In this document: piece by piece, positions 1 through 9,221 of the stretch
How the letters are laid out: the number at the start of each line of letters is the position of its first letter
Numbering within the stretch: the stretch's first letter is position 1
NCBI GenBank assembly: GCA_963812245.1
Contig: CAWEUK010000003.1
Span: 310,001 to 374,000, forward strand
DNA length: 64,000 bases
DNA from: Salsipaludibacter sp963812245
GTDB lineage: Bacteria; Actinomycetota; Nitriliruptoria; Nitriliruptorales; Nitriliruptoraceae
Reading direction: 5' to 3'
The notes under the pieces: model-generated
The model's input: only the letters and a program-made list of their open reading frames with translations
The model's database searches: none
What the model was told of the DNA's origin: nothing
Position numbers and translations under genes: made by a program

Positions 1-1092
1 GAGGTTCCTGCCGTCGAGGTCTCGGCCAAGGCCCACACCGGCCTGGACGAACTGCTCGAGGTCGTGCTGCTGCAGGCCGACCTGCTCGAGCTGCGGGCCA
101 ACCCCGACAAGTCCGCACGCGGGCGTGTCGTCGAGGCCCATCTCGACAAGGGCCGTGGTCCGGTCGCCACCATGCTCATCCAGGCCGGCACGCTGCGCCG
201 CGGCGACATCCTGGTCGCCGGCACGGCGGACGGCAAGGTGCGCACCATGTTCGACGAACACGGCGAGCAGGTGCAGGAAGCTGGCCCCGCCCGTCCCGTC
301 CAGGTCGTGGGCCTCAACGAGGTCCCGGAGGCCGGCGACGAGTTCCGTGTCGTGGACGAGGAGCGCTTCGCGCGGGACGTGGCCGAGCGTCGCAGCACCC
401 GCGAGCGTCGTGCCGAACTGGCCAGCCAGGCCCGTCCGGCAACCCTCGAGGAGTTGACCGCCGAGGTCAAGGCCGGTGAGAAGGAAGTGCTCAACGTCCT
501 GATCAAGGCCGACGTGTCCGGTTCTGCCGAGGCGCTGGAAGATGCCCTGGGCAAGATGGACCTCGACGAGGTCGTCGTGCGCGTGGTCGGAAAGGGCGTC
601 GGCGCGATCACCGAGTCCGACGTCCAGTTGGCCGAGGTGTCCGACGGCATCATCATCGGCTTCAACGTCCGTCCGGGTGCCAAGGCCCGCGAGGCGATCG
701 ATCGTTCCGGGGTCGACGTTCGGCTCTACAAGATCATCTACGAGGCGCTCGAGGACATCGAGCGGGCCGTCAAGGGCCTGCTGGGTCCCGAGTTCGAGGA
801 GCAGGTCATCGGCGAGGCCGAGGTGCGCGAGATCTTCAAGGTCCCGCGGGCCGGCTTCGTGTTCGGGTCAATGGTCACCCGCGGTGTCGTCAAGCGCGAA
901 GGCGGCGTCCGGGTCATCCGCGACGGCGTGGTCGTCGCCGAGGACACCATGTCCTCGCTGCGCCGGTTCAAGGACGACGTGCAGGAGGTCCGCGAGGGCT
1001 TCGAGTGCGGCATCGGCCTGAACAAGTTCCAGGACGTCAAGGAAGGCGACTACTTCGAGATCTTCGAGGTCGTCGAGGTCGAGCGCGTCTGA
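1..1092 (+). CDS. infB: Translation initiation factor IF-2, C-terminal part (5' end outside window)
   Basis: The frame is open from base 1, so the gene starts upstream; 363 codons remain. The first residues (SAKAHTGLDELLE) are the end of the GTP-binding domain. Then come domain II (from NPDKSARG), domain III around KEVLNVLIKADVSGSAEAL, and the C-terminal barrel (EGFECGIGLNKFQDVKEGDY), which in known IF-2 contacts the formyl-Met end of initiator tRNA. IF-2 is the cytoplasmic GTPase that places initiator tRNA on the small ribosomal subunit. It normally heads an infB-DUF503-rbfA-truB-ribF operon; here an antisense aminotransferase gene and a hairpin separate it from the rest. The product is certain. 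Confidence 0.97.
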   Translation, partial: EVPAVEVSAKAHTGLDELLEVVLLQADLLELRANPDKSARGRVVEAHLDKGRGPVATMLIQAGTLRRGDILVAGTADGKVRTMFDEHGEQVQEAGPARPVQVVGLNEVPEAGDEFRVVDEERFARDVAERRSTRERRAELASQARPATLEELTAEVKAGEKEVLNVLIKADVSGSAEALEDALGKMDLDEVVVRVVGKGVGAITESDVQLAEVSDGIIIGFNVRPGAKAREAIDRSGVDVRLYKIIYEALEDIERAVKGLLGPEFEEQVIGEAEVREIFKVPRAGFVFGSMVTRGVVKREGGVRVIRDGVVVAEDTMSSLRRFKDDVQEVREGFECGIGLNKFQDVKEGDYFEIFEVVEVERV

Positions 1093-1113
1093 CGACGTCA
1101 GCACTGACATCCG

Positions 1114-1150
1114 GCGAGCGGTCGGCCTCCTTCGAGGTCGGCCGCTCGCT
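1114..1150. terminator. Hairpin between convergent infB and aminotransferase gene
   Basis: A 16-base left arm (GCGAGCGGTCGGCCTC) and a right arm (GAGGTCGGCCGCTCGC) pair over a CTTC loop, with two G-U type positions. It lies just after the infB stop and before the stop of the opposing gene, so it can end transcription in both directions. No long T run follows, as is common in high-GC actinobacteria. Confidence 0.6.
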
Positions 1151-1158
1151 CGTTGGGA

Positions 1159-2202
1159 TCAGGTGGCCAGGTGGGGGCGCAGGACCGCGGCAGCACGGTC
1201 GGCGTCCTCGTCGGTGCTGTAGGCGTGGAACGACAGCCTGGTGCGACCAGCGCGGACGGCCGTGGCGATCCCGGCCTCGGCCAGGGCTGCAGCCGCCCCG
1301 GCTCCGGTGGCGACACTGACGATGGCGCTGTCGGATGGCGGCAGGTCCAGTGCGGCCAGGAAGCGGTTCGCGAGCGCCACGTCGTGGGCGTGGATCGACT
1401 CGACTCCGAGGCCGCCGATGGTTTCGAGGGCGATGGCGGTGGCACGGACGTCGAACCACGCGGGCGAGATCGTGAAGCGTCGAGCATCCGGCGCCACGCG
1501 CAGCGGCGGGCCGTAGCAGGAGGTCCACGGGCTGTCGCTGGCGTACCACCCGGCCAGGCGAGGCACCATCCAGTCGACGTCGTCACGCACCGACATGAAC
1601 CCGACACCACGCGGGGAACACAGCCACTTGTAGGCCGAGCAGGCCGTGACGTCGAAGCGGTCGGCGTCGATGGGCAACCACCCGGCGGCCTGGGTCAGGT
1701 CGACGAACGTGCGGGCGCCGGCCCGGGATGCGGCCGTGGCCAGATCGCCCTGGTCCAGGACCCGACCGTCGGCCGACTGCACGATGCTGGCAGCGACCAG
1801 GTCGACTCGGGCGTCGATCGAGTCGACCAACTCCGCCAGGGGCACGGACACGACGTCCAGTCGGTCGTCTGCCAGGAACGGATACAGGACGGAGGTGAAG
1901 TCCTCGCTGGCGCACAGGACACGGGCACCGTCGGGCAGGCACGACGCGACCAGGCCGGCCGTGATCGAGACGGCACCGGGCATGGCCACGCGGTCGACGC
2001 TGGTCCCCACCAGCGCTGCGAAGCCCGCACGGGCGGCCTCGACGTCCACGTCGAAGCCCACCGTGTCCAGGGTCCCGGTCTCCCACGCGTCGAGACTGGC
2101 ACGAAGTGCCGCCACGGCCCGGCGGGGCGGCAGACCCACCGTTGCCGTGTTGCACCACCCGGGGACGCGTGGGAACGTGGCGGCGACATCATCGGTGAAC
2201 AT
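1159..2202 (-). CDS. Class V aminotransferase (PLP-dependent, kynureninase/cysteine desulfurase-like fold)
   Basis: A 347-residue protein starting at ATG 2202 (MFTDDVAATFPRVPG). It has the fold-type I pattern of class V aminotransferases: a conserved aspartate in VDLTQAAGWLPID (about residue 180) and the probable PLP-binding lysine in SAYKWLCSPRGVGFM (about residue 205). The substrate cannot be read from the sequence; similar proteins include kynureninase-like, isopenicillin-epimerase-like and desulfurase-like members. It is convergent with infB and divergent from the DUF503 gene, so it interrupts a normally co-directional translation operon. Upstream frame-open sequence to 2718 is antisense to DUF503 and was left out. 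Confidence 0.85.
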   Translation of the reverse strand: MFTDDVAATFPRVPGWCNTATVGLPPRRAVAALRASLDAWETGTLDTVGFDVDVEAARAGFAALVGTSVDRVAMPGAVSITAGLVASCLPDGARVLCASEDFTSVLYPFLADDRLDVVSVPLAELVDSIDARVDLVAASIVQSADGRVLDQGDLATAASRAGARTFVDLTQAAGWLPIDADRFDVTACSAYKWLCSPRGVGFMSVRDDVDWMVPRLAGWYASDSPWTSCYGPPLRVAPDARRFTISPAWFDVRATAIALETIGGLGVESIHAHDVALANRFLAALDLPPSDSAIVSVATGAGAAAALAEAGIATAVRAGRTRLSFHAYSTDEDADRAAAVLRPHLAT

Positions 2203-2407
2203 GGGCAGCACGATAGTCCGCGGCGCGATTGCCCCCCCGCACGTCTCGGGGACATGGCCGGTGGCGTCGGGCACCGGGGCGACGGCCGTGGTCCGTGTCT
2301 GCGAGGCAGAGCGGCCGATCACGGGGAACACGTCGGTGGGGGACTGCGAAGACGTCGAGGAAGGTGGCACACTGACCGAGGCGACTGTCGTCGAGCGTCG
2401 CCGGACG

Positions 2408-2803
2408 ATGAGTGCACACGTGGGCGCGATGCAGGTCGACCTGCACATGCCCGAAGCCGGATCGCTCAAGGCACGACGAGCCGTCCTGAACAAGGCGATC
2501 GCCGCACTTCGCCGCGACCTCGATGTCTCGGTGGCGCAGGTGGACGCCACCGACCAGTGGCAACGGGCGTCGGTGGCGGTCGCAGTCGTGGCCAGTTCAC
2601 CCGCGGGCGTCGATCGTGTCCTGGATCGCGTGGTCGCCGTCATCGAGCGTGACCCCCGCGTCGTGGTCGTCGGGGTGCGAGTCGACCGGGCACCCCTGGC
2701 CCTGGACGGGGATCCCACTGCCGGACTGCTCGAGGTGCCGCGTCCGCAGCCCGTCCACCCCGACTTCGGCGAATTGCCCGCAGCCTGGCCGCCACCTTCG
2801 TGA
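2408..2803 (+). CDS. DUF503 family protein (YlxP-like)
   Basis: A 131-residue protein. MSAHVGAMQVDLHMPEAGSL matches the usual DUF503 start, with a short beta strand followed by a SLK-[A/E]-[K/R]R motif, and a second conserved block at VAVAVVASSPAGVDRVLDRV. DUF503/YlxP is a small conserved protein encoded almost always between infB and rbfA; a role in ribosome biogenesis is suspected but unproven. ATG 2408 is chosen because the family begins a few residues before the first strand; ATG 2429 is an internal alternative. The tail after about residue 100 (AGLLEVPRPQPVHPDFGELP) is proline-rich and unrecognised. Confidence 0.85.
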   Translation: MSAHVGAMQVDLHMPEAGSLKARRAVLNKAIAALRRDLDVSVAQVDATDQWQRASVAVAVVASSPAGVDRVLDRVVAVIERDPRVVVVGVRVDRAPLALDGDPTAGLLEVPRPQPVHPDFGELPAAWPPPS

Positions 2804-2843
2804 CCTCCGCCTGTGGCGGACGTCTCGCGAACGGACCCGTTGG

Positions 2844-2849
2844 TACCGT
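2844..2849 (+). promoter_or_regulatory. Possible -10 element upstream of rbfA
   Basis: TACCGT followed by CG lies 38 bases before the rbfA start. It resembles the TANNNTCG motif seen before many genes in this window. No clear -35 box is visible. It could give rbfA-truB-ribF its own promoter. Confidence 0.3.
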
Positions 2850-2886
2850 CGGCAGTCGCCTGCCCACCACCGATTGGATGCCAACG

Positions 2887-3360
2887 ATGCCACGCAACTC
2901 ACGCCTGTCGCGAGTCGTGAAGGAGGCCGTCGCCGAGATCCTGCGCACCGAGATCTCGGATCCGCGGCTGCGAATGGTGACCATCACCGACGCCGACGTC
3001 ACGTCGGACCAGTCCTACGCCACGGTTTGGTACACGACGCTGGGCGACGACGTCCTGACCGGCGACCCCCGCAGCACCGGCGGTGATCGTCCCCGAAGCG
3101 AAGACGAGGTCGCGGCGGCCTTCGATGCCGCCCACGGTCGCATCCAGGGGCTGCTGGGCAATCGCCTCACGTCGCGACGCACACCCGAGTTGACCTTCGA
3201 ACCGGATCCGGTCGCCGACCAGGCGGCGCGCGTCGAGGCGCTGATCCGCAAGGTGCGCGACGGCGGCGATGCCGGCGACGCCGATGGCGATGCCGGCGAC
3301 GCCGACGAGGACGCAGCTGGCGCGGGCACCGATCTGACCGCTGGTCGCGGCGGGTCATGA
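2887..3360 (+). CDS. rbfA: 30S ribosome-binding factor RbfA
   Basis: A 157-residue protein. MPRNSRLSRVVKEAVAEIL and the DPRLRMVTITDADVTSD block are the RbfA KH-like core, and RIQGLLGNRLTSRRTPELTF is the conserved C-terminal part of that fold. RbfA helps 16S rRNA 5' end maturation and late small-subunit assembly. About 40 extra C-terminal residues are low-complexity acidic repeats (GDAGDADGDAGDADED), unusual in length but common in style among actinobacteria. ATG 2887 is chosen because the family starts at R-x-x-R-V; frame-open codons further upstream are not conserved. The stop overlaps the truB start (ATGA). Confidence 0.95.
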   Translation: MPRNSRLSRVVKEAVAEILRTEISDPRLRMVTITDADVTSDQSYATVWYTTLGDDVLTGDPRSTGGDRPRSEDEVAAAFDAAHGRIQGLLGNRLTSRRTPELTFEPDPVADQAARVEALIRKVRDGGDAGDADGDAGDADEDAAGAGTDLTAGRGGS

Positions 3361-4442
3361 GTCGACGGCGAGACCCTGACATCGCCGGTGTCGTCGTGGT
3401 GGACAAGCCGAGCGGCATGACCTCCCACGACGTGGTCGGTGAGGTCCGCCGTGCCCTTGGCATGCGCCGGGTCGGGCACACCGGGACGCTGGACCCCGCA
3501 GCCACGGGCGTGTTGGTCTGCGCCGTGGGGCGGGCCACCCGGCTCGTCCCGGTCCTGCAGGCGGGCCGCAAGACCTATGCCGCCACCGCCGTGTTCGGCG
3601 TCGAGACCGATTCACAGGACGCCGACGGCACGGTCGTCGCCGAGACCGATGCGTCGCACCTGACCGAACACGTCGTGTGCGAGGTCATGACCACCTTCAT
3701 CGGAGCCATCCAACAGGTGCCGCCGATGGTGTCGGCGGTCAAGGTGGGTGGCCGGCGTCTCCACGAACTCGCCCGAGCCGGGATCGAGGTCGAGCGCGAC
3801 GCCCGCAGCGTGATCATCCACGACCTCGTGATGGAGGACTGGGAGCCGGGTCCCCATCCGCGCGTGTCGTTCCTCCTCACGTGTTCTGCCGGAACCTACG
3901 TGCGCACCCTGGCCCACGACATCGGTGCACGACTGGGCGTGGGAGGCTCACTGGTGGCACTGCGGCGGGTCGCCAACGGCCCGTTCACGCTCGACCACGC
4001 CATGTCGCTCGAGGAGGTGCGAGCACGCGGTGCCGACCACGACCTGCGGACGCGCCTGATGTCGCCCGCCGCCGCCACGGCCCACCTGCCGCGCATTCCG
4101 GTCAGCGCCGAGGTCGCCCTGCGGATGGCACATGGACAGCGAGTGCCGCTGGAGGAACTCACCCATGAACCGCTGTCCGATGCCGCGGTCGCCGTGGTCG
4201 ACCACGACGGCTCCCTCGTCGGCATCTTCACGCCCGGGGAGGGCGTGCTCCAGCCCAACGTCGTGATGGCGCGCCCAGAGGACTACGTGGCCGCGTCTGG
4301 CCCGCCCCGGGAGCCCGAATCGACGGCCGATGTCGAGGCGACCGACGCGGGTGCCGGTGCCGAGGTCACCGACACGCCCGTCGAGCCCGGGCCGTCCGAC
4401 GAACCGCATGCGATCGGCGCGACTGGCGAGGCTCGCCGATGA
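3357..4442 (+). CDS. truB: tRNA pseudouridine(55) synthase TruB
   Basis: A 361-residue enzyme that converts U55 of tRNA T-loops to pseudouridine. VDKPSGMTSHDVV and GHTGTLDPAATGVLV are family signatures; the aspartate of GTLDP (about residue 43) is the catalytic one in this family. TCSAGTYVRTLAHDIGARLG is the second conserved block. The N-terminal 300 residues cover the catalytic domain plus a C-terminal binding domain. The last 55 residues (PREPESTADVEATDAGAG onward) are an acidic disordered tail. The start overlaps rbfA and the stop overlaps ribF, each by ATGA, so the three are probably translationally coupled. Confidence 0.96.
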   Translation: MSRRRDPDIAGVVVVDKPSGMTSHDVVGEVRRALGMRRVGHTGTLDPAATGVLVCAVGRATRLVPVLQAGRKTYAATAVFGVETDSQDADGTVVAETDASHLTEHVVCEVMTTFIGAIQQVPPMVSAVKVGGRRLHELARAGIEVERDARSVIIHDLVMEDWEPGPHPRVSFLLTCSAGTYVRTLAHDIGARLGVGGSLVALRRVANGPFTLDHAMSLEEVRARGADHDLRTRLMSPAAATAHLPRIPVSAEVALRMAHGQRVPLEELTHEPLSDAAVAVVDHDGSLVGIFTPGEGVLQPNVVMARPEDYVAASGPPREPESTADVEATDAGAGAEVTDTPVEPGPSDEPHAIGATGEARR

Positions 4443-5401
4443 CCGGGGCTGGGCCCGGTGGTGACCTGCACCCGGTCGGTGCACCCGTCGTCACACGCCA
4501 CCTCGACGACGTGGACGACGTGGCGTCGGTGGCCACGATCGGGGTGTTCGACGGCGTCCATGTCGGTCATCGTGCCCTCCTGTCGCAGGTCATCGCAGAT
4601 GCCGAGCGCGACGGCCTCCGCTCCGTCGCCGTCACCTTCGATCGCAATCCGATCGAGGTCGTGCGGCCCGGTCACCAGCCTCCGGCGCTGCAGACGCTCG
4701 ACGACAAGCTCGCTGCCCTGACGGCCACGGGTGTCGACCTCGTCCACGTGCTGGCCTTCGACGTCGAGGCCTCCCGTGAGTCCGCCGAGGACTTCGTCGC
4801 GAGGGTGCTGACTGGTCCGATCGCGGCACGCGAGGTCATGATCGGCGCCAACTTCCGCTTCGGCCACCGCGCCCGGGGGGACCTCGACCTCCTGCAGGAA
4901 CTGGGGCCTGGGCACGGGTTCACGGCGCGCGCGATCGACCTGGTCGACGTCGATGGCCTCGAGGTGTCCTCCACGGCCATTCGCGAGGCGTTGGCCAATG
5001 GCGACGTGGCCAGCGCGGCGCGGGGCCTGGGACGTCTGCATCGGGTGCGCGGGCCAGTCGTGCGAGGTGACGGCCGAGGTGCGACGATCGGTGTCCCGAC
5101 TGCCAACGTGGCAGTACCCGACGGGATCGCGATGCCGGCGGTTGGGGTGTACGCCACCCGGACCGTGGTCGGCGACGACGTCCACGACTCGGTCACCAAC
5201 ATCGGCAATCGACCCACCTTCGGGGGCGACCACGTGACGGTGGAGTCACACCTGCTGGACGTCGACATCGACCTCTACGGTCGGCCCGTCGCGGTCGACT
5301 TCGCCGCCAGGCTGCGCGACGAGCAGCGCTTCGATGGCATCGATGCACTGGTCAGCCAGATCCACGCCGACATCGACGACGCCCGGCACGCGCTGCAGTG
5401 A
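4439..5401 (+). CDS. ribF: Bifunctional riboflavin kinase / FAD synthetase
   Basis: A 320-residue two-domain enzyme that makes FMN and then FAD. The N-terminal nucleotidyltransferase domain has the IGVFDGVHVGHRALLSQ motif (HxGH type, about residues 34-50). The C-terminal flavokinase domain has GATIGVPTANVAVPDG and VTNIGNRPTFGG (about residues 215-262), with the substrate-side VESHLLD motif after it. It is the last gene of the rbfA-truB-ribF run and overlaps truB by four bases. A DUF2007 gene faces it 26 bases after the stop. Confidence 0.96.
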   Translation: MTGAGPGGDLHPVGAPVVTRHLDDVDDVASVATIGVFDGVHVGHRALLSQVIADAERDGLRSVAVTFDRNPIEVVRPGHQPPALQTLDDKLAALTATGVDLVHVLAFDVEASRESAEDFVARVLTGPIAAREVMIGANFRFGHRARGDLDLLQELGPGHGFTARAIDLVDVDGLEVSSTAIREALANGDVASAARGLGRLHRVRGPVVRGDGRGATIGVPTANVAVPDGIAMPAVGVYATRTVVGDDVHDSVTNIGNRPTFGGDHVTVESHLLDVDIDLYGRPVAVDFAARLRDEQRFDGIDALVSQIHADIDDARHALQ

Positions 5402-5427
5402 CGTCCGTCCGCTGGGCCCAAAGATCG

Positions 5428-5745
5428 TCAGCTCAGTGGCCGTGCATCCCCGGGCATGGGGGGATCGTCGGGCAGGGCCCAGTCGCCGGCATCCAGTGCT
5501 GCGAGCACCGATCGTGCCTCGTCGGCCTGGCTCGAGGCGACGATCAGTCGCAGCGCCGCCATCGAGGGTGCCAGGTGGGGATGCATGCCGCCCGCATCGT
5601 CGGTGGCAACACGCACCTGGATGCCCGACGCCTCCAGCGCACCACGGCGCAGCTCTGCCTCCATGCGATTGCGGGGATGGTCGACCACCACCGGGTGGAT
5701 GCCATCGCCGCCAAGGCCGTCGCGCAGCGCCGTCGAATTGCCCAT
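5428..5745 (-). CDS. DUF2007-like small protein
   Basis: A protein of about 105 residues. The block VVVDHPRNRMEAELRRGALE followed by ASGIQVRVATDDAGGMHPHL is the usual DUF2007 pattern (RNxxEAxxxxGxLExxGIxxxV), and IVASSQADEARSVLAALDAG fits the family C-terminal strand-helix. Members have a ferredoxin-like fold and are thought to bind a partner or signal; no activity is known. ATG 5745 is chosen; a GTG inside the VVV stretch is a shorter alternative. It is convergent with ribF, and its promoter region is shared with rpsO. Confidence 0.65.
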   Translation of the reverse strand: MGNSTALRDGLGGDGIHPVVVDHPRNRMEAELRRGALEASGIQVRVATDDAGGMHPHLAPSMAALRLIVASSQADEARSVLAALDAGDWALPDDPPMPGDARPLS

Positions 5746-5817
5746 GGCCAGCCTCGTGTCGTTGTCGTGGCACGGTATCCGGCTGGCTGATGCGGCCATC
5801 CGACCGGGGTTGCAGGT

Positions 5818-5846
5818 TTGCATCCCCGGTCCGCATGGGGGATACT
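5818..5846 (+). promoter_or_regulatory. Probable sigma-70-type promoter upstream of rpsO
   Basis: TTGCAT, a 17-base spacer and GATACT, the best-spaced promoter seen in the window. It lies 207 bases before the rpsO start. The 307-base gap between the DUF2007 gene and rpsO holds nothing else recognisable; a long 5' leader for rpsO is implied. Confidence 0.5.
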
Positions 5847-6052
5847 GCCTCCACGGCCTGAGGAACAGGCCAATCGCCGTGCCCGCTCGGGCGTCGGGGT
5901 TCGTCGGCACCACATTCGCAGCAACCACCGCAACGACGTTGCAACGGCCTGCAATCGTGTCGATCGGTCGCAGTGCGACCGCACACCCCCAGATCGGTCC
6001 GCCACAGATGGCGAGTCGATGCCCGGCGGCGCAGGACGTCCAAGGAGAACAC

Positions 6053-6325
6053 GTGGCTGTCACACTGCCAGACAACAAGCAGGAAATCATCGAGCGCTTC
6101 GCCACCCACGAGGGTGACACCGGCTCACCAGAGGTGCAGGTCGCGGTGCTCACGCAACGCATCGGCCACCTCACCGAACACCTCAAGTTCCACAAGCACG
6201 ATCACCATTCGCGCCGTGGACTCCTGATGATGGTCGGTCAGCGTCGCCGGTTGCTCAACTACCTGCGCAGCAAGGACATCGAACGCTACCGCTCGCTCAT
6301 TGCAGAGCTGGAACTGCGTCGCTGA
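6053..6325 (+). CDS. rpsO: 30S ribosomal protein S15
   Basis: A 90-residue protein, close to the usual 89. The conserved core is visible from DTGSPEVQVAVLTQRIGHLT through HDHHSRRGLLMMVGQRRRLL to the C-terminal YRSLIAELELRR. S15 binds the 16S rRNA three-way junction and is a primary assembly protein. The start is GTG 6053, five bases after an AAGGAGA ribosome-binding site; no ATG fits the family N-terminus. pnp follows, as in many bacteria, after a hairpin. Confidence 0.96.
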   Translation: MAVTLPDNKQEIIERFATHEGDTGSPEVQVAVLTQRIGHLTEHLKFHKHDHHSRRGLLMMVGQRRRLLNYLRSKDIERYRSLIAELELRR

Positions 6326-6334
6326 ATCCAGATC

Positions 6335-6365
6335 TCGGCCGGGCCACCACGTGTGGGCCGGCCGA
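6335..6365 (+). terminator. Hairpin after rpsO
   Basis: TCGGCCGGGCCA and TGGGCCGGCCGA pair (one mismatch) around CCACGTG, ten bases after the rpsO stop. It probably ends or attenuates rpsO transcription before pnp. The remaining bases up to the pnp start (6366-6705) show no gene and no clear second promoter. Confidence 0.6.
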
Positions 6366-6705
6366 TCGCATTGGCCGGGCGCCACGTCCGGTCGCATGCA
6401 CGGCACGACCGCAGCATCGCACGATCTCGCACCACCGCACCATCCGCACCACCTGACAACAACATTCCGCGTCCCCGACTGACACTGCCGCGACTTCGCG
6501 GTCGGACGTCAGTGGAGGTGTCTCGGTCCGCACGCGCTGCCCACCCAGCCCGTCGCGACCCGAGGCACCCCCACTGATGGACCGGCCTTCCCGCTGCGCG
6601 TGTCCGACGTCGCCGCCGTCGTGCCCCGTCCGAACGCTGGACCGGGTCGAGGGCCTGGCGGCGCCCGAACGGTCGTGGACCACCACAACCCAAGGAGGCA
6701 CCAAC

Positions 6706-9203
6706 GTGGGTGCACTCGGAACACACGAAATGACCGTCGAGATCGACGGCCGCGACATCACATTCGAAGCGGGCCTGTTGGCCCAGCAGGCTGGCGGCTC
6801 CGTCGTCACCAGCGTCGGGGACACCAAGGTCCTCACCACCACGACGGCCTCGGGCCAGCCCAAGGACTACCTGCCGTTCTTCCCGCTCACCATCGAGTAC
6901 GAGGAGCGGATGTACGCCAACGGCCGCATCCCGGGCTCGTTCTTCAAGCGTGAGGGCCGTCCCAGCGAGAACGCCATCCTGGCGTGCCGCCTGACCGACC
7001 GCCCGCTGCGTCCGACCTTCGTCGAGGGCCTGCGCAACGAGTTGCAGATCGTCAACACCATCCTGCAGACCACGCAGGAAGACCCCTACGACGTCATCGG
7101 CATGAACGGGTCGTCACTGGCCACCATGCTTGCCGGTGTCCCGTTCGAGGGCCCGGTCGGTGCCACCCGCTACGCGCTGCTGCGCGATGGCAACTGGGTC
7201 GCCTTCCCGACCTTCCAGGAACTCGACGAGGACGTCGTCTTCCAGATGGTCGTCGCCGGCCGTGTCGAGGCCGATGGCGGCGTCGCCATCCTCATGATCG
7301 AGGCCGAGGCTGCGCCCGACGCCACCTGAAGCTCGAGATGGGTGCCCAGGCCCCCACCGAGGAGCTCATCGGTGAGGCGATCGAGAACGTCAAGCCGATC
7401 ATCAAGCAGCTCGTCGAGGCCCAGGAGGCCTTCATCGAGCAGGTCGGCCGCCGCGAACTGCGGGAGTTCCCGCTGTTCCTGGACTACACCGACGAGGTGT
7501 ACGAGAGGTCGAGGCTGCCGGGCTGGACAAGGCAACCGAGATCTACTCGGATGACCTCCACCGGCAAGGGAGCCAAGAACGAGGCCCTGTTCGCCGCTCG
7601 TGACGCCATCGTGGACCAGTTGGTCGCCGACGCCGGTGACGACGTCGACACCGAGGACCTTGCCAAGAAGTCCCGCAACGCGTGGCGCGCGGTCGAGAAG
7701 AAGGTCGTGCGTCGCATGATCGTCGACCGACGGCGTGCGCATCGACGGCCGCTAGGCCGACGAGATCCGTGACCTGCGTGCCGAGGTCGGCGTGTTGCCG
7801 ATGACGCATGGCGCCGGGCTGTTCCAGCGTGGCGAGACCCAGGCGCTGTCCGTGCTGGCCCTGGGCACCACCCGTGAGAACCAGCGTCTGGACACCCTCG
7901 ACCCGGTCGAGGAGAAGTACTACATGCACCACTACAACATGCCGCCCTACTCGACTGGTGAAGCCGGTCGTGTCGGGTCGCCCAAGCGTCGCGAGATCGG
8001 CCACGGGCTGTTGTCGGAGCGTGCGCTGCGGCCCGGTGCTGCCCCCGCTGGACGAGTGGCCCTACACCATGCGGGTCGTGTCCGATCTGCTGTCGTCCAA
8101 CGGCTCGACGTCGATGGCGTCGGTGTGTGGCTCCTCGCTGGCACTGATGGACGGCGGTGTCCCGATCGAGGGCCACGTCGCCGGGATCGCCATGGGCCTC
8201 ATCTACGAGGACGGCAAGTACACCACGCTGACCGACATCCAGGGCGTCGAGGACTTCTACGGCGACATGGACTTCAAGGTTGCCGGGTACGCGTGACTTC
8301 GTGACCGCCCTGCAGTTGGACACCAAGTTGTCGGGCATCCCGTCGGACGTGCTGGCCGCAGCCCTGCTGCAGGCCCGTGACGCCCGCATGGAGATCCTCG
8401 ACGTCATGGAGGCTGCGATCGCCGAGCCCCGCGAGGAGGTCGCTCCGACCGCCCCGCGTGTCGAGATCGTCTTCATTCCCCAGGACAAGATCGGTGACGT
8501 CATCGGTCCCCGCGGCAAGATCATCAAGGAGATCACCGAGGAGACCGGCGCGCAGATCGACGTCGAGGAAGAGGGCGGTCAGGGTGTCGTGCGCATCTAC
8601 GGCGACCGCAAGGAAGTCGCGGAAGCCGCCGTGTCGCGTATCAACGCCATCGCCAACCCGGTCGTCCCCGAGGTCGGTGAGCGCTTCAACGCCACCGTCG
8701 TCAAGACGGTCGACTTCGGCGCCTTCGTCTCGCTGACGCCTGGCACCGACGGGCTGGTCCACATCAGCCAGCTGCGCAAGCTGTCGGACGGTCGTCGTCT
8801 GGACCACGGCGAGGAAGCCGTCAACGTGGGCGACAAGCTGCTCGTCGAGATCCTCGAGGTGCTCGACGGTGGTCGCAAGTTCAAGCTGGACCTGCTCACC
8901 GACGCACCCAACGTCGACCCGGCCGAGGTGGCCGAGTCCGACGATGACGGTGACGACGAGCCCGAGGAGGCAGCCACCGAGACCCGGTCCGAAGACCGCG
9001 GTGACCGTGGTGGCAACGGCAGCAGCGACAGTGGCAGCAACGACAGCGGCCGTCGCTCGCGCAGCCGTGCACGTCGTCGTGATGGCAACGACGACGGCGC
9101 TGGCAACAGCGCTGGCGACAACGGTGGCGACAGCAGTGGCGGCGACTCCGGTCGCAGCCGCAGCCGGAGCCGCTCGCGCACCCGCACGCGGTCGCGCGAC
9201 TAG
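6706..9203 (+). pseudogene. pnp: Polyribonucleotide nucleotidyltransferase, frame broken at six points plus one nonsense codon
   Basis: PNPase degrades RNA 3'-5' by phosphorolysis and is part of the RNA degradosome. GTG 6706 follows a strong AAGGAGG. In order: first RNase PH domain (from MTVEIDGRDITFEAG), helical domain, second RNase PH domain (MTHGAGLFQRGETQALSVLA), KH domain (PQDKIGDVIGPRGKIIKEIT) and S1 domain (GERFNATVVKTVDFGAFVSL). The frame changes near 7320 (lost base), 7505 and 7558 (together three extra), 7725, 8032 and 8284 (one extra base each), and a TAG stands at 7753 where a codon is expected. Protein similarity continues on each side of every break, so read error is likelier than decay. 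The last 80 residues are a Gly/Asp/Ser stretch ending in an Arg-Ser repeat. Confidence 0.9.
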
Positions 9204-9221
9204 ATACCCCTGCAACAGCAA

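Noticed and set aside
6366..6705. Known riboswitch or PNPase autoregulatory leader
   Set aside because: No recognised riboswitch core and no long RNase III-type stem-loop could be identified by eye.
7300..8290. Programmed frameshifting or stop-codon recoding in pnp
   Set aside because: Six shifts of both signs at different sequences plus a TAG do not look like a recoding signal; no slippery heptamer with a downstream structure was seen.
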